From a virus: a stretch of DNA of 27,006 nt. Made by a program: the position numbers and the translations under genes. Below the pieces are notes generated by a model, which was not told the origin of the DNA, did no database searches, and was given only the letters and a program-made list of their open reading frames with translations. The stretch spans positions 1 to 27,006 of the IMG/VR virus record IMGVR_UViG_3300007516_000116. One strand, 5' to 3'. Of the stretch, positions 21,379 through 27,006 are shown one piece after another. Position 1 is the first letter of the stretch; every line of letters begins with the position of its first letter.

Positions 21379-22236
21379 ATGAAAACTGATGACCAACTTG
21401 CACGAGAAATAGCAGCCGCAGTAGCGGGGGTAAGCCATAATGTCAACTTTCGTGATACCGACGGTAAAGATACTATGGAACAGGATAAGGCGGTTTACAT
21501 GCATCTGTCGCAAGACGGTGTTATGGTGTTTATCAACAGTGAAAATACCGATGTTGAGATAACATTTGATTCGAACAAAACTGATATGGATTGGTTTAAA
21601 GACACGTTTAAGCCCATGGTACAAAATGTTGCAAAACGCTATCTATATGGCACTACCATTCGTAGTTACGCCGGACAGATTACACCAAAAGCAATGGTTC
21701 ACCGTACAGTTAAAGAAAGCAGCCGCAATACCTCTAAAACAAGTTACAAGCCACTTGGATCCACAAAAATCATCCTTCGCCATTCAAAGCCAGTAAATGA
21801 AGAATCACCTGGTGCGCGAAGCCGCAACATTGCCGCCATCTTCGTAGAAAAAGCAGGGGAGCGTTTTCGCTATCCGCACACACACCTACTTGGTGCTCGC
21901 GTGATGGGATTGCATGTAGAGGGTGGTGGCAAACCATGGGATGCAATGGGCGAGAAAATTTGTGAGATTTCCCGTAGACGCAAAGATATTATGGAGCTTC
22001 TACGCTGGTCCAAACGCCTTGGCGAAAACGGCATTACCATAAATGAGGTCCGTGCAAAAGGTAAGAGTGAAGTGATCATGCTTCGGAGGATGATGGAACG
22101 TGCTGCCCGCACTGGAATGCTAGACGAAGTATTAGCATACGAATTGCCACATACGCAATCAGTAGTGGAAAGTTTGTTAGCAACTCACCGTGATGTCACT
22201 GAAGCTCTTGCAGATTTACAATCAAAACTAAGTTAG
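21379..22236 (+). CDS. Unknown protein, 285 aa, conserved in marine T4-like phages
   Basis: The first ~110 residues (VNFRDTDGKDTMEQDKAVYM, then VYMHLSQDGVMVFINSENTD) look like an alpha/beta domain. The middle holds KIILRHSKPVNEESPGARSR, AAIFVEKAGERFRYPHTHLL and GARVMGLHVEGGGKPWDAMG, a pattern I have met in uncharacterised T4-like environmental phage proteins. The C-terminal part is helical and charged. No known catalytic motif can be named. It lies between the terminase/endonuclease region and gp32. No Shine-Dalgarno precedes the ATG, and a late-type motif ends 5 nt upstream, so it may be translated from a leaderless late mRNA. Confidence 0.8.
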   Translation: MKTDDQLAREIAAAVAGVSHNVNFRDTDGKDTMEQDKAVYMHLSQDGVMVFINSENTDVEITFDSNKTDMDWFKDTFKPMVQNVAKRYLYGTTIRSYAGQITPKAMVHRTVKESSRNTSKTSYKPLGSTKIILRHSKPVNEESPGARSRNIAAIFVEKAGERFRYPHTHLLGARVMGLHVEGGGKPWDAMGEKICEISRRRKDIMELLRWSKRLGENGITINEVRAKGKSEVIMLRRMMERAARTGMLDEVLAYELPHTQSVVESLLATHRDVTEALADLQSKLS

Positions 22237-22256
22237 CCGTTTTCTGGCTAAATTGC
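22233..22256 (+). terminator. Weak terminator-like hairpin at the end of the 285-aa gene
   Basis: TTAGCC (22233-22238) and GGCTAA (22246-22251) pair over a 7-nt loop and overlap the stop codon. Only a short AATT follows, so termination may be partial. The gp32 promoter begins 9 nt later. Confidence 0.35.
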
Positions 22257-22259
22257 CTA

Positions 22260-22288
22260 TTGACTTCCTTTGCAGTCATAAGTATAAT
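22260..22288 (+). promoter_or_regulatory. Sigma70-type promoter for gp32
   Basis: TTGACT (22260-22265), a 17-nt spacer and TATAAT (22283-22288), the same two hexamers as the promoter at 6917. It gives a ~75-nt leader before ATG 22370. Confidence 0.85.
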
Positions 22289-22317
22289 TACAACATGTAC
22301 AGTAATGTATAGATTGT

Positions 22318-22340
22318 GTCTCAATAGAGACGACACTATT
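22318..22340 (+). promoter_or_regulatory. Leader hairpin of gp32, possible autoregulatory operator
   Basis: GTCTC (22318-22322) and GAGAC (22327-22331) close an AATA loop; TATT (22337-22340) could pair with that loop to make a pseudoknot. T4 gp32 represses its own translation by binding a leader pseudoknot about 40-70 nt upstream of the start; this element lies 30-52 nt upstream. The likeness is in position and type, not sequence. Confidence 0.35.
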
Positions 22341-22369
22341 ATTGGCTATTATATAAAGGAAAACTCATC

Positions 22370-23362
22370 ATGGCATCATTAGCAGAAATTCGCGCTCGGT
22401 TAGCCGAGCAAGCACAAAAATCCAGCGGTACTAAATTCGCAGGTGGCGATAACGGAATCTTCGCACATTGGAATATTGCAGAAGGCACTTCAGCAACTAT
22501 TCGATTCCTCCCAGACGGTGACGAGAAAAATACATTCTTTTGGCGTGAACGCCAAATGATTAAAATCCCATTCGCTGGCATTGTGGGGCAAGACGAAAAC
22601 AAGAAAGTAACTGTACAAGTACCTTGTACCGAAATGTGGGACGAAACATGCCCAATTCACGCAACAATCCGTCCGTGGTTCAAAGATCCTAATATGGAAA
22701 AACTTGGACGCACTTATTGGAAAAAGCGTTCTTACGTGTTCCAAGGCTTTGTTGTAAACAGCCCAATGGAAGAAGAAAGCATACCGGAAAATCCAATCCG
22801 TCGCTTCATCATCGGCCCACAGATCTTCACTTTGATCAAGCAAGCTTTGATGGATCCGGACATGGAAGATTTGCCAACAGAATACGTTGGTGGTACAGAC
22901 TTCCGTTTGAACAAGACGCAGAAGGGCGGCTATGCTGACTATTCAACATCTGGCTGGGCGCGAAAAGCACGTGACCTAAATGAAACCGAGTTGACTGCAA
23001 TTGCAACACACACGTTGTTTAATCTTGGCGACTTCATGCCAAAGCGTCCAAACGCCGATGAAGTTAAAGCAATCTTCGAAATGTTTGAAGCAAGCGTTGA
23101 TGGGCAATTGTATGATCCAGCCAAGTGGAGCAAGTTCTACCGTCCAAGTGGCGTGGCAATGGCCGGTGGCGGAGCAGCAGGTGACGCAGATGAGGATACA
23201 CCTGCTGCCCGTCCAGCGCCACGAACAAGTACTCCTGCGGCATCAGCAAGTGCACCAGCCGCAGCAAGTGCACCAGCCGCAGCAAGTGCACCAGCAACAG
23301 GTGCAGCAAAGCCATCCGTCGATGATATCCTAAAGATGATTCGTAACCGCTCGGCTTCGTAA
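22370..23362 (+). CDS. 32: Single-stranded DNA-binding protein, T4 gp32-like
   Basis: The 330-aa protein has the gp32 layout: a Lys/Arg-containing N-terminus (LAEIRARLAEQAQK) for cooperative binding, an OB-fold core (ATIRFLPDGD, FFWRERQMIKIPF, GRTYWKKRSYVFQGFVVN, RRFIIGPQIFTLIKQALMDP, YADYSTSGWARK), and a flexible tail ending DDILKMIRNRSAS. T4 gp32 binds zinc through His and three Cys; here only Cys86, Cys94 and His97 cluster (VPCTEMWDETCPIHA), so the zinc site may be altered or lost. The tail has an Ala/Ser/Pro repeat and is less acidic than in T4. AAGGA precedes the ATG. It protects ssDNA and organises replication and recombination with UvsX/UvsY. Confidence 0.93.
   Translation: MASLAEIRARLAEQAQKSSGTKFAGGDNGIFAHWNIAEGTSATIRFLPDGDEKNTFFWRERQMIKIPFAGIVGQDENKKVTVQVPCTEMWDETCPIHATIRPWFKDPNMEKLGRTYWKKRSYVFQGFVVNSPMEEESIPENPIRRFIIGPQIFTLIKQALMDPDMEDLPTEYVGGTDFRLNKTQKGGYADYSTSGWARKARDLNETELTAIATHTLFNLGDFMPKRPNADEVKAIFEMFEASVDGQLYDPAKWSKFYRPSGVAMAGGGAAGDADEDTPAARPAPRTSTPAASASAPAAASAPAAASAPATGAAKPSVDDILKMIRNRSAS
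23246..23295 (+). repeat. 18-bp tandem repeat in the gp32 linker
   Basis: GCAAGTGCACCAGCCGCA is present in two exact units (23246-23263, 23264-23281) plus a 14-bp third, encoding ASAPAA repeats between core and C-terminal tail. It probably sets linker length. Confidence 0.9.
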
Positions 23363-23364
23363 TA

Positions 23365-23398
23365 GATGATGGGTGTAGAATCATCTACACCCATCATC
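23365..23398 (+). other. Perfect 15-bp hairpin after gp32, no T-run
   Basis: GATGATGGGTGTAGA (23365-23379) pairs fully with 23384-23398 around ATCA, 2 nt after the gp32 stop. CCTTCAAAA follows rather than a T-run, so it is not a normal terminator. It may stabilise gp32 mRNA, be a processing site, or act as a partial terminator that lowers uvsX relative to gp32. Confidence 0.85.
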
Positions 23399-23442
23399 CC
23401 TTCAAAAGCAAGCCCTGGTCAGCAGCAAGAAGAGCAGCACAA

Positions 23443-23449
23443 TTAAATA
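23443..23449 (+). promoter_or_regulatory. Weak late-like motif TTAAATA before uvsX
   Basis: ATTAAATA resembles the other motifs but starts with T-T, in a very A-rich leader followed by AAGGAAA and ATG 23467. UvsX is not expected to be late, so this may be chance. Confidence 0.2.
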
Positions 23450-23466
23450 AAAAAAAGGAAAGCATA

Positions 23467-24552
23467 ATGGCAAGCCGTAGTTTCGACGTTTCCAAATTTA
23501 GGAAATCAATCACAAAAAGTATCGAAGGCCTCAGTGTAGGCTTCAACGACCCAACAGATTGGGTGAGCACAGGTAATCACGCCCTTAACTATCTTATAAG
23601 TGGAGACTTCAATAGAGGTATTCCATTAGGCAAAGTAACAGTATTCGCTGGTGAGTCTGGCGCCGGCAAATCTTTCATCTGCGCTGGTAACTTAATTGCT
23701 AATGCACAAAAGCAAGACATATTCCCAATCCTAATCGACACAGAAAATGCACTTGATGAAAAATGGCTACATGCATTAGATGTTGATACAAGTCCTAGCA
23801 AGTTGTTAAAACTTAACATGGCAATGATTGACGACGTTGCTAAGATGATTTCTGAATTCGTTGCGCAATATAAATTAATGCCAGCAGATGACCGCCCTAA
23901 GGTATTGTTCGTACTTGACTCTCTTGGCATGTTGCTAACACCAACTGATGTAAACCAGTTCAATGCAGGTGATATGAAGGGCGATATGGGACGTAAGCCA
24001 AAAGCCTTGACATCGCTAGTACGCAATTGTGTCAATATGTTCGGTAACCTAAATCTTGGTCTTGTATGTACCAACCATACATATCAGAGTCAGGACATGT
24101 TTGATCCAGATGACAAGATTAGTGGCGGCCAAGGTTTCATTTATGCATCCTCTATCGTTGTTGCAATGAAGAAAATGAAGCTCAAGGAAGATGAAGATGG
24201 GAATAAGATTGCCCAAGTAAAGGGTATTCGTGCAGGCTGCAAGATTATGAAAACACGCTATGCAAAACCATTTGAATCCGTCCAAATCAAAATCCCGTAC
24301 GAGACAGGAATGAATCCATTCTCGGGCCTCACTGACTTATTTGAAGGAAAAGAAATCTTCAAGAAAGAAGGCAACAGTCTTATGTACACTGATTCAGATG
24401 GTGTAATTATCAAGAAATTCCGTAAGGGATGGGAACGAAATGATGATGGGTGTTTGGATAAAGTTATGTCTGATATTACTGCTAACCCGCACATTGCAGA
24501 TAAGCGTAAGTCAGAAGTAGCACCTGAACTTAGTAACGACATCGTTGAGTAA
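23467..24552 (+). CDS. uvsX: RecA-like recombinase, T4 UvsX-like
   Basis: The 361-aa protein has Walker A GESGAGKS (62-69), the acidic segment LIDTENALDE (89-98), Walker B KVLFVLDSLG (145-154), the DNA-loop region GDMGRKPKALTSLVRN and the CTNHTYQ segment. This is the UvsX/RecA ATPase core, which forms filaments on ssDNA for strand invasion and recombination-dependent replication in T4. Its length is close to T4 UvsX (391 aa). AAGGAAA lies about 7 nt before the ATG. It follows gp32 by ~100 nt and precedes a cluster including a UvsY-like gene, so the proteins that load and support it are encoded together. Confidence 0.95.
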   Translation: MASRSFDVSKFRKSITKSIEGLSVGFNDPTDWVSTGNHALNYLISGDFNRGIPLGKVTVFAGESGAGKSFICAGNLIANAQKQDIFPILIDTENALDEKWLHALDVDTSPSKLLKLNMAMIDDVAKMISEFVAQYKLMPADDRPKVLFVLDSLGMLLTPTDVNQFNAGDMKGDMGRKPKALTSLVRNCVNMFGNLNLGLVCTNHTYQSQDMFDPDDKISGGQGFIYASSIVVAMKKMKLKEDEDGNKIAQVKGIRAGCKIMKTRYAKPFESVQIKIPYETGMNPFSGLTDLFEGKEIFKKEGNSLMYTDSDGVIIKKFRKGWERNDDGCLDKVMSDITANPHIADKRKSEVAPELSNDIVE

Positions 24553-24554
24553 TC

Positions 24555-24965
24555 ATGCGTGACGAAGTAGCGCAACGTGAAAAATGGTTAGTTGATACTG
24601 GAGCACACATACTTGACAGGAATGAGTACCAACGCTACAGTAGCTATAATAATTTTAGCTATGCACCTGGTTCTGCAATGGACAAAAACGTCAATATGAT
24701 CTATTCAGAACCAGAATACGTGTATAAACTTGAAGTAAGCACACGTACCATTGACAAATGGATAGACGACAGTAGAAAAATAGCCCATATTATGAGTATG
24801 TCTCGCAGATCAAGTTCGTGTTACAACGAATCTGATTATGTAGTTAAAGTGCGAGAGCGCCATACCGCATTACTAAAGGATAACCAAATGTATAAAGATT
24901 CGTGGCGAGAGTTTCAAGCGATGCGTTCCTTACTTGGAGAAGATTCAGGTTGGCCTTATGTGTAA
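24555..24965 (+). CDS. Unknown protein, 136 aa, directly after uvsX
   Basis: The ATG lies 2 nt after the uvsX stop, so the genes are probably co-transcribed and coupled. The protein is polar, with many Ser, Arg and Tyr residues (MRDEVAQREKWLVDTGAH at the start; KIAHIMSMSRRSSSCYNESD later; ending GEDSGWPYV). No known domain, signal or membrane segment is visible. A role in recombination or replication is suggested only by the neighbours. Its 3' end carries the promoter for the next gene. Confidence 0.75.
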   Translation: MRDEVAQREKWLVDTGAHILDRNEYQRYSSYNNFSYAPGSAMDKNVNMIYSEPEYVYKLEVSTRTIDKWIDDSRKIAHIMSMSRRSSSCYNESDYVVKVRERHTALLKDNQMYKDSWREFQAMRSLLGEDSGWPYV

Positions 24966-24978
24966 AAGATGCTATACT
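24950..24978 (+). promoter_or_regulatory. Extended -10 sigma70-type promoter abutting the cupin ATG
   Basis: TTGGCC (24950-24955), a 17-nt spacer, and TATACT (24973-24978) preceded by TG-C. Only 5 nt (AACAT) lie between the -10 and ATG 24984, and no Shine-Dalgarno is visible: the same arrangement as at gp1 (9752-9786). Confidence 0.65.
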
Positions 24979-24983
24979 AACAT

Positions 24984-25448
24984 ATGATTAAAAAACTGAT
25001 GCAACGACTAGGTCGCCATAGAGTTATCATGGATCGCCAAAATGACAAGCCATTGCTTGAACGCTACTACGTGTTTCTAAAAGACCGCAAGTGGTTTCCA
25101 TTCAATGTGTTTGTGCATAAGTTTTGCAGTTCCGATCCCGGGGATGTGCATGATCATCCTTGGGGATATTTTTCTTTGATTTTAAAAGGTGGATATTATG
25201 AGTGGGTTCCAACATTTGATTCTGAAGGCCGAAAGTCTAGTGAGGTACGTCATTGGCGCGGACCCGGCCATTGTCGGATACGCGGTGCTACTAGCTACCA
25301 TAGGATTGAGTTACATCCTAGCATAACACCGTGGACATTATTTTGCCCCGGCGTACATAGGCGCGATTGGGGCTTTCTTGTCAATCATAAATGGATCCAG
25401 AATGAAGAGTATCTTTCTAAGCCACCCACCACGATAATAACATGCTAA
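24984..25448 (+). CDS. Cupin-like (RmlC-like) protein
   Basis: The 154-aa protein contains VHDHPWGYFSLILKGGYYEW (about residues 55-74). HDHPW with a following G-x-Y strand is the first cupin metal-binding motif, and GATSYHRIELHP downstream supplies a further His, as in the second motif. Similar small cupins occur in T4-like and other large phages; their reaction is unknown, and metal-dependent binding of a small molecule or sugar is possible. No Shine-Dalgarno is visible and the -10 element ends 5 nt before the ATG. It sits between uvsX and the UvsY-like gene but is not obviously part of recombination. Confidence 0.72.
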   Translation: MIKKLMQRLGRHRVIMDRQNDKPLLERYYVFLKDRKWFPFNVFVHKFCSSDPGDVHDHPWGYFSLILKGGYYEWVPTFDSEGRKSSEVRHWRGPGHCRIRGATSYHRIELHPSITPWTLFCPGVHRRDWGFLVNHKWIQNEEYLSKPPTTIITC

Positions 25449-25490
25449 GTATCTCAGTATTAAATTGATACTTATATGGAGAAATACAAT

Positions 25491-25727
25491 ATGACTGATT
25501 CCGGAGAAATGCTTGTACAGATGTGGCTTGGTGTTAAACCATACATCGATAAAAAAGAACGCGATGTTGCAGCAGTAAGTTTTCTGCGTGGTGCCGAAGA
25601 CTTCCTTGATCTCGAAGAGGCCCGTAGTGAAGCCAAAGGTACAGACGCTGCAATTGATAATGCATTTGCAGAGATTCTTGGAGAACTTGATGAAGATCAT
25701 AATGAGGAAGATGATGAGGAAGAATAA
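25491..25727 (+). CDS. Small acidic protein, 78 aa
   Basis: Two ATGs are in frame, 25476 and 25491. The second is preferred because GGAG (25478-25481) lies 9 nt upstream of it, while the first has no ribosome site. The protein starts MTDSGEMLVQMWLGVKPYID and ends in a very acidic tail (LGELDEDHNEEDDEEE). Its stop overlaps the ATG of the UvsY-like gene by one base, so the pair is coupled. Acidic tails can mimic DNA or contact ssDNA-binding proteins; nothing more specific can be said. Function unknown. Confidence 0.75.
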   Translation: MTDSGEMLVQMWLGVKPYIDKKERDVAAVSFLRGAEDFLDLEEARSEAKGTDAAIDNAFAEILGELDEDHNEEDDEEE

Positions 25728-26188
25728 TGAGTTCCTGGTTTGGTAAAGTAAAAGCAAGTCTTGGTAATCTTCCGGACTGCATTACATTCTTTGAAAATGA
25801 ATTAATTGCCGCCCGCCGAGAATTAAAAGTAGATGGCAGTCTTGAAAAAGCTGCACGGGAGATGCCAGGGTTGGTCGAGTTTCGTTTTAATCAGTTGCAA
25901 GAACTTGAGGCGATACTTGAACACCTAAACCTTGAAGCACGAAAACTTCGTGGTGCCAAATTTAGACACTTTACTGAACATTACAATAAAACATTAACAT
26001 CACGTGATGCCGAGAAGTATGTTGATGGTGAGCAAGATGTATTTGATATGGACTGCATTATTAACGAATTTGCTCTTGTACGCAACAAGTTCCTTGGGTT
26101 AGTAAAAGGGCTTGATATACGGCAGTGGCAGGTGTCGGGAATAATAAAACTCAGAGTCGCAGGAATGGAAGACGCCGAACTGCGATAA
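25727..26188 (+). CDS. uvsY: Recombination mediator, UvsY-like
   Basis: The 153-aa helical protein has FRFNQLQELEAILEHLNLEA, KLRGAKFRHFTEHYNKTLTS, RDAEKYVDGEQDVFDM and VKGLDIRQWQVSGIIKLRVA. The R-x-L-T-(S/x)-R-D-x-x-K-Y-V-D-G-E block and the RQWQ segment are what I associate with UvsY-like proteins of marine T4-like phages; T4 UvsY is 137 aa. UvsY loads UvsX onto gp32-coated ssDNA, which fits the location in the same cluster as gp32 and uvsX. GAGG lies before the ATG. Similarity to T4 UvsY itself is low by eye, so a profile search should confirm it. Confidence 0.65.
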   Translation: MSSWFGKVKASLGNLPDCITFFENELIAARRELKVDGSLEKAAREMPGLVEFRFNQLQELEAILEHLNLEARKLRGAKFRHFTEHYNKTLTSRDAEKYVDGEQDVFDMDCIINEFALVRNKFLGLVKGLDIRQWQVSGIIKLRVAGMEDAELR

Positions 26189-26197
26189 GGACATAAT

Positions 26198-26458
26198 ATG
26201 ATTGGTATTAGAACAATGAGCGATGTTTGGCGCGAGCAGCGGCCGCAAAGGCCGCAGCAAGCCCGTCAATTTGCAAAACCAGCTCGTCCTGAAGGTCTCA
26301 AATTAACAGCAGCCGTCGTATTAGCACGTAAATTGGATGTATTGTTGTCTGATATTATCGAAATGAAGCTAGCAGTCGAAGAAGGCTTACATGGAGCAGC
26401 AGAAATGTTGGCAACATACGAACAGCGATTAAAGGCAATGCGAGACAACATGCGATAA
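26198..26458 (+). CDS. Unknown protein, 86 aa
   Basis: AAGGA lies 6 nt before ATG 26198, 9 nt after the UvsY-like stop, and supports this start over the ATG at 26216. A basic, Gln/Pro/Arg-rich start (REQRPQRPQQARQFAKPARP) is followed by two predicted helices (KLTAAVVLARKLDVLLSDII and AAEMLATYEQRLKAMRDNM). No known family. It is probably the last gene of the recombination cluster, because a terminator follows directly. Confidence 0.72.
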   Translation: MIGIRTMSDVWREQRPQRPQQARQFAKPARPEGLKLTAAVVLARKLDVLLSDIIEMKLAVEEGLHGAAEMLATYEQRLKAMRDNMR

Positions 26459-26464
26459 GCAAAT

Positions 26465-26492
26465 AACCCGCTGCAATGGCGGGTTTGTTGTT
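26465..26492 (+). terminator. Rho-independent terminator after the recombination cluster
   Basis: AACCCGC (26465-26471) pairs with GCGGGTT (26479-26485) over a 7-nt loop, followed by a T-rich run (TTTGTTGTT). It lies 7 nt after the stop of the 86-aa gene. Confidence 0.75.
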
Positions 26493-26512
26493 AAAATACA
26501 ACACTCGTTTAG

Positions 26513-26541
26513 TTGACAATTTATCCGAAATGCAGTATAAT
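26513..26541 (+). promoter_or_regulatory. Full-consensus sigma70 promoter
   Basis: TTGACA (26513-26518), a 17-nt spacer and TATAAT (26536-26541): a perfect match to the host consensus, the strongest in the window. It suggests strong early expression of the gene at 26574. Confidence 0.92.
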
Positions 26542-26573
26542 TAATACTTAAACAGCAACAAACGGAGTTCGAA

Positions 26574-26873
26574 ATGGTTAAGCAAGATTTCCGGCAAGAT
26601 TTTACTATGCGGATCTACAAAGCGGACAAGCGTACCAAGTCCGGCGAGAAGATTGTTTCCACCACTGTTTGGGCCGGTCGCACTGCATCTATTATGGAGC
26701 GTGAATGTGCCGCACTTGCTGCATTGCTGTATCCCGCAAAACAGGGATACCGTTTCGAATATGACCCAACTTTCAAGACTGTGAAAAGCTTGATGACTGG
26801 CAAGGATGTTGTTATTGCCGCAGACACTCCTTTCTGTTGTGACCCGTCGACCGAAACTTTTTGGTCGTCGTGA
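26574..26873 (+). CDS. Unknown protein, 99 aa, from a consensus early-type promoter
   Basis: GGAG (26564-26567) lies 6 nt before the ATG. The protein starts MVKQDFRQDFTMRIYKADKR and contains GEKIVSTTVWAGRTASIMER and AALLYPAKQGYRFEYDPTFK; it appears to be a small soluble alpha/beta protein. There is no known domain. The perfect sigma70 promoter upstream suggests a role early in infection, for example in host takeover, but this is inference. The stop TGA overlaps the ATG of the next gene (TGATG). Confidence 0.75.
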   Translation: MVKQDFRQDFTMRIYKADKRTKSGEKIVSTTVWAGRTASIMERECAALAALLYPAKQGYRFEYDPTFKTVKSLMTGKDVVIAADTPFCCDPSTETFWSS

Positions 26874-27006
26874 TGAAATGGTTTCTCGAAACTACTAAAT
26901 GGGACAATGCAGCAACACCAAACGGTGTTTACTTGCTGGATGACAGTAAGAGCAAGCTGTATGCGTTTTGCCCATTTGGAACTGATCCCATTAAGGTATT
27001 TAAACA
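26873..27006 (+). CDS. Unknown protein, 5' part, cut by the window end
   Basis: The ATG at 26873 overlaps the previous stop (TGATG) and the frame stays open to the end of the window, giving 44 residues (MKWFLETTKWDNAATPNGVY, then LLDDSKSKLYAFCPFG and so on). It is probably coupled to the 99-aa gene and made from the same early-type promoter. The visible part shows no known motif. Confidence 0.65.
   Translation, partial: MKWFLETTKWDNAATPNGVYLLDDSKSKLYAFCPFGTDPIKVFK

Noticed and set aside
25447-25473. AAGTATC/GATACTT hairpin after the cupin gene as a terminator
   Set aside because: The 7-bp AT-rich stem has a 13-nt loop and no T-run.
25476-25490. Upstream ATG for the small acidic protein
   Set aside because: No ribosome site precedes it, while GGAG lies correctly before ATG 25491.

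Overview
The window looks like part of the genome of a T4-like myovirus (Caudoviricetes with a contractile tail), probably an environmental phage related to the marine and freshwater T4-like group. The evidence is a dense set of T4 core homologues that I recognise from their protein sequences: neck proteins gp13 and gp14, tail-sheath stabiliser gp15, dNMP kinase gp1, sheath gp18, tube gp19, head-completion gp4, small and large terminase gp16 and gp17, ssDNA-binding gp32, recombinase UvsX and a UvsY-like mediator. The DNA is AT-rich by eye. Host-type promoters close to the sigma70 consensus (TTGACA-N17-TATAAT) point to a bacterium with a proteobacterial-style sigma factor; the host cannot be named from this sequence. 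I saw no tRNA, CRISPR array, insertion sequence, integrase, photosynthesis gene, intron or intein. There is no gene-free stretch over 300 bases; the longest gaps, about 100-135 bases, carry promoters and hairpins.

Layout. (1) 1-3079, plus strand: the 3' part of a tail fibre ending in a self-cleaving S74 chaperone, a 65-aa tail-associated protein, an unknown protein and a DSD-type glycosyltransferase. (2) 3021-6890, minus strand: one tightly packed operon in the order GIY-YIG homing endonuclease, gp14, gp15, Nudix hydrolase, unknown protein. (3) 6977-8977, plus strand: a 399-aa unknown protein from a sigma70-type promoter, then gp13 behind a hairpin that embeds a T4-type late promoter. (4) 8974-9663, minus strand: a second GIY-YIG endonuclease. 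(5) 9786-20381, plus strand: gp1, gp18, gp19, a second tube-like protein, a 23-aa mini-ORF, a 95-aa protein, gp4, gp16, two unknown proteins and gp17. (6) 20445-21370: a third, probably frameshifted GIY-YIG gene, then a 285-aa unknown gene. (7) 22260-26458: a recombination module of gp32, UvsX, an unknown protein, a cupin-like protein, an acidic small protein, a UvsY-like protein and a small protein. (8) 26513-27006: a consensus sigma70 promoter driving two small unknown genes, the last cut by the window edge.

Regulation. Six sigma70-type promoters and eleven T4-late-like motifs (C/T-T/A-TAAATA type) lie in short intergenic gaps. At five genes (GIY-YIG-1/gp14 operon, gp1, gp16, the 285-aa gene and the cupin) the promoter element ends only 4-6 nt before the ATG and no Shine-Dalgarno is visible, which suggests leaderless transcripts. 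At gp13 a 12-bp hairpin holds the ribosome site in read-through RNA, while the late promoter inside it would make RNA lacking the 5' arm; T4 genes e and soc are regulated this way. Two endonuclease genes share an ~85-bp upstream cassette (late-promoter motif, hairpin, ribosome site, first four codons) although their catalytic domains differ.
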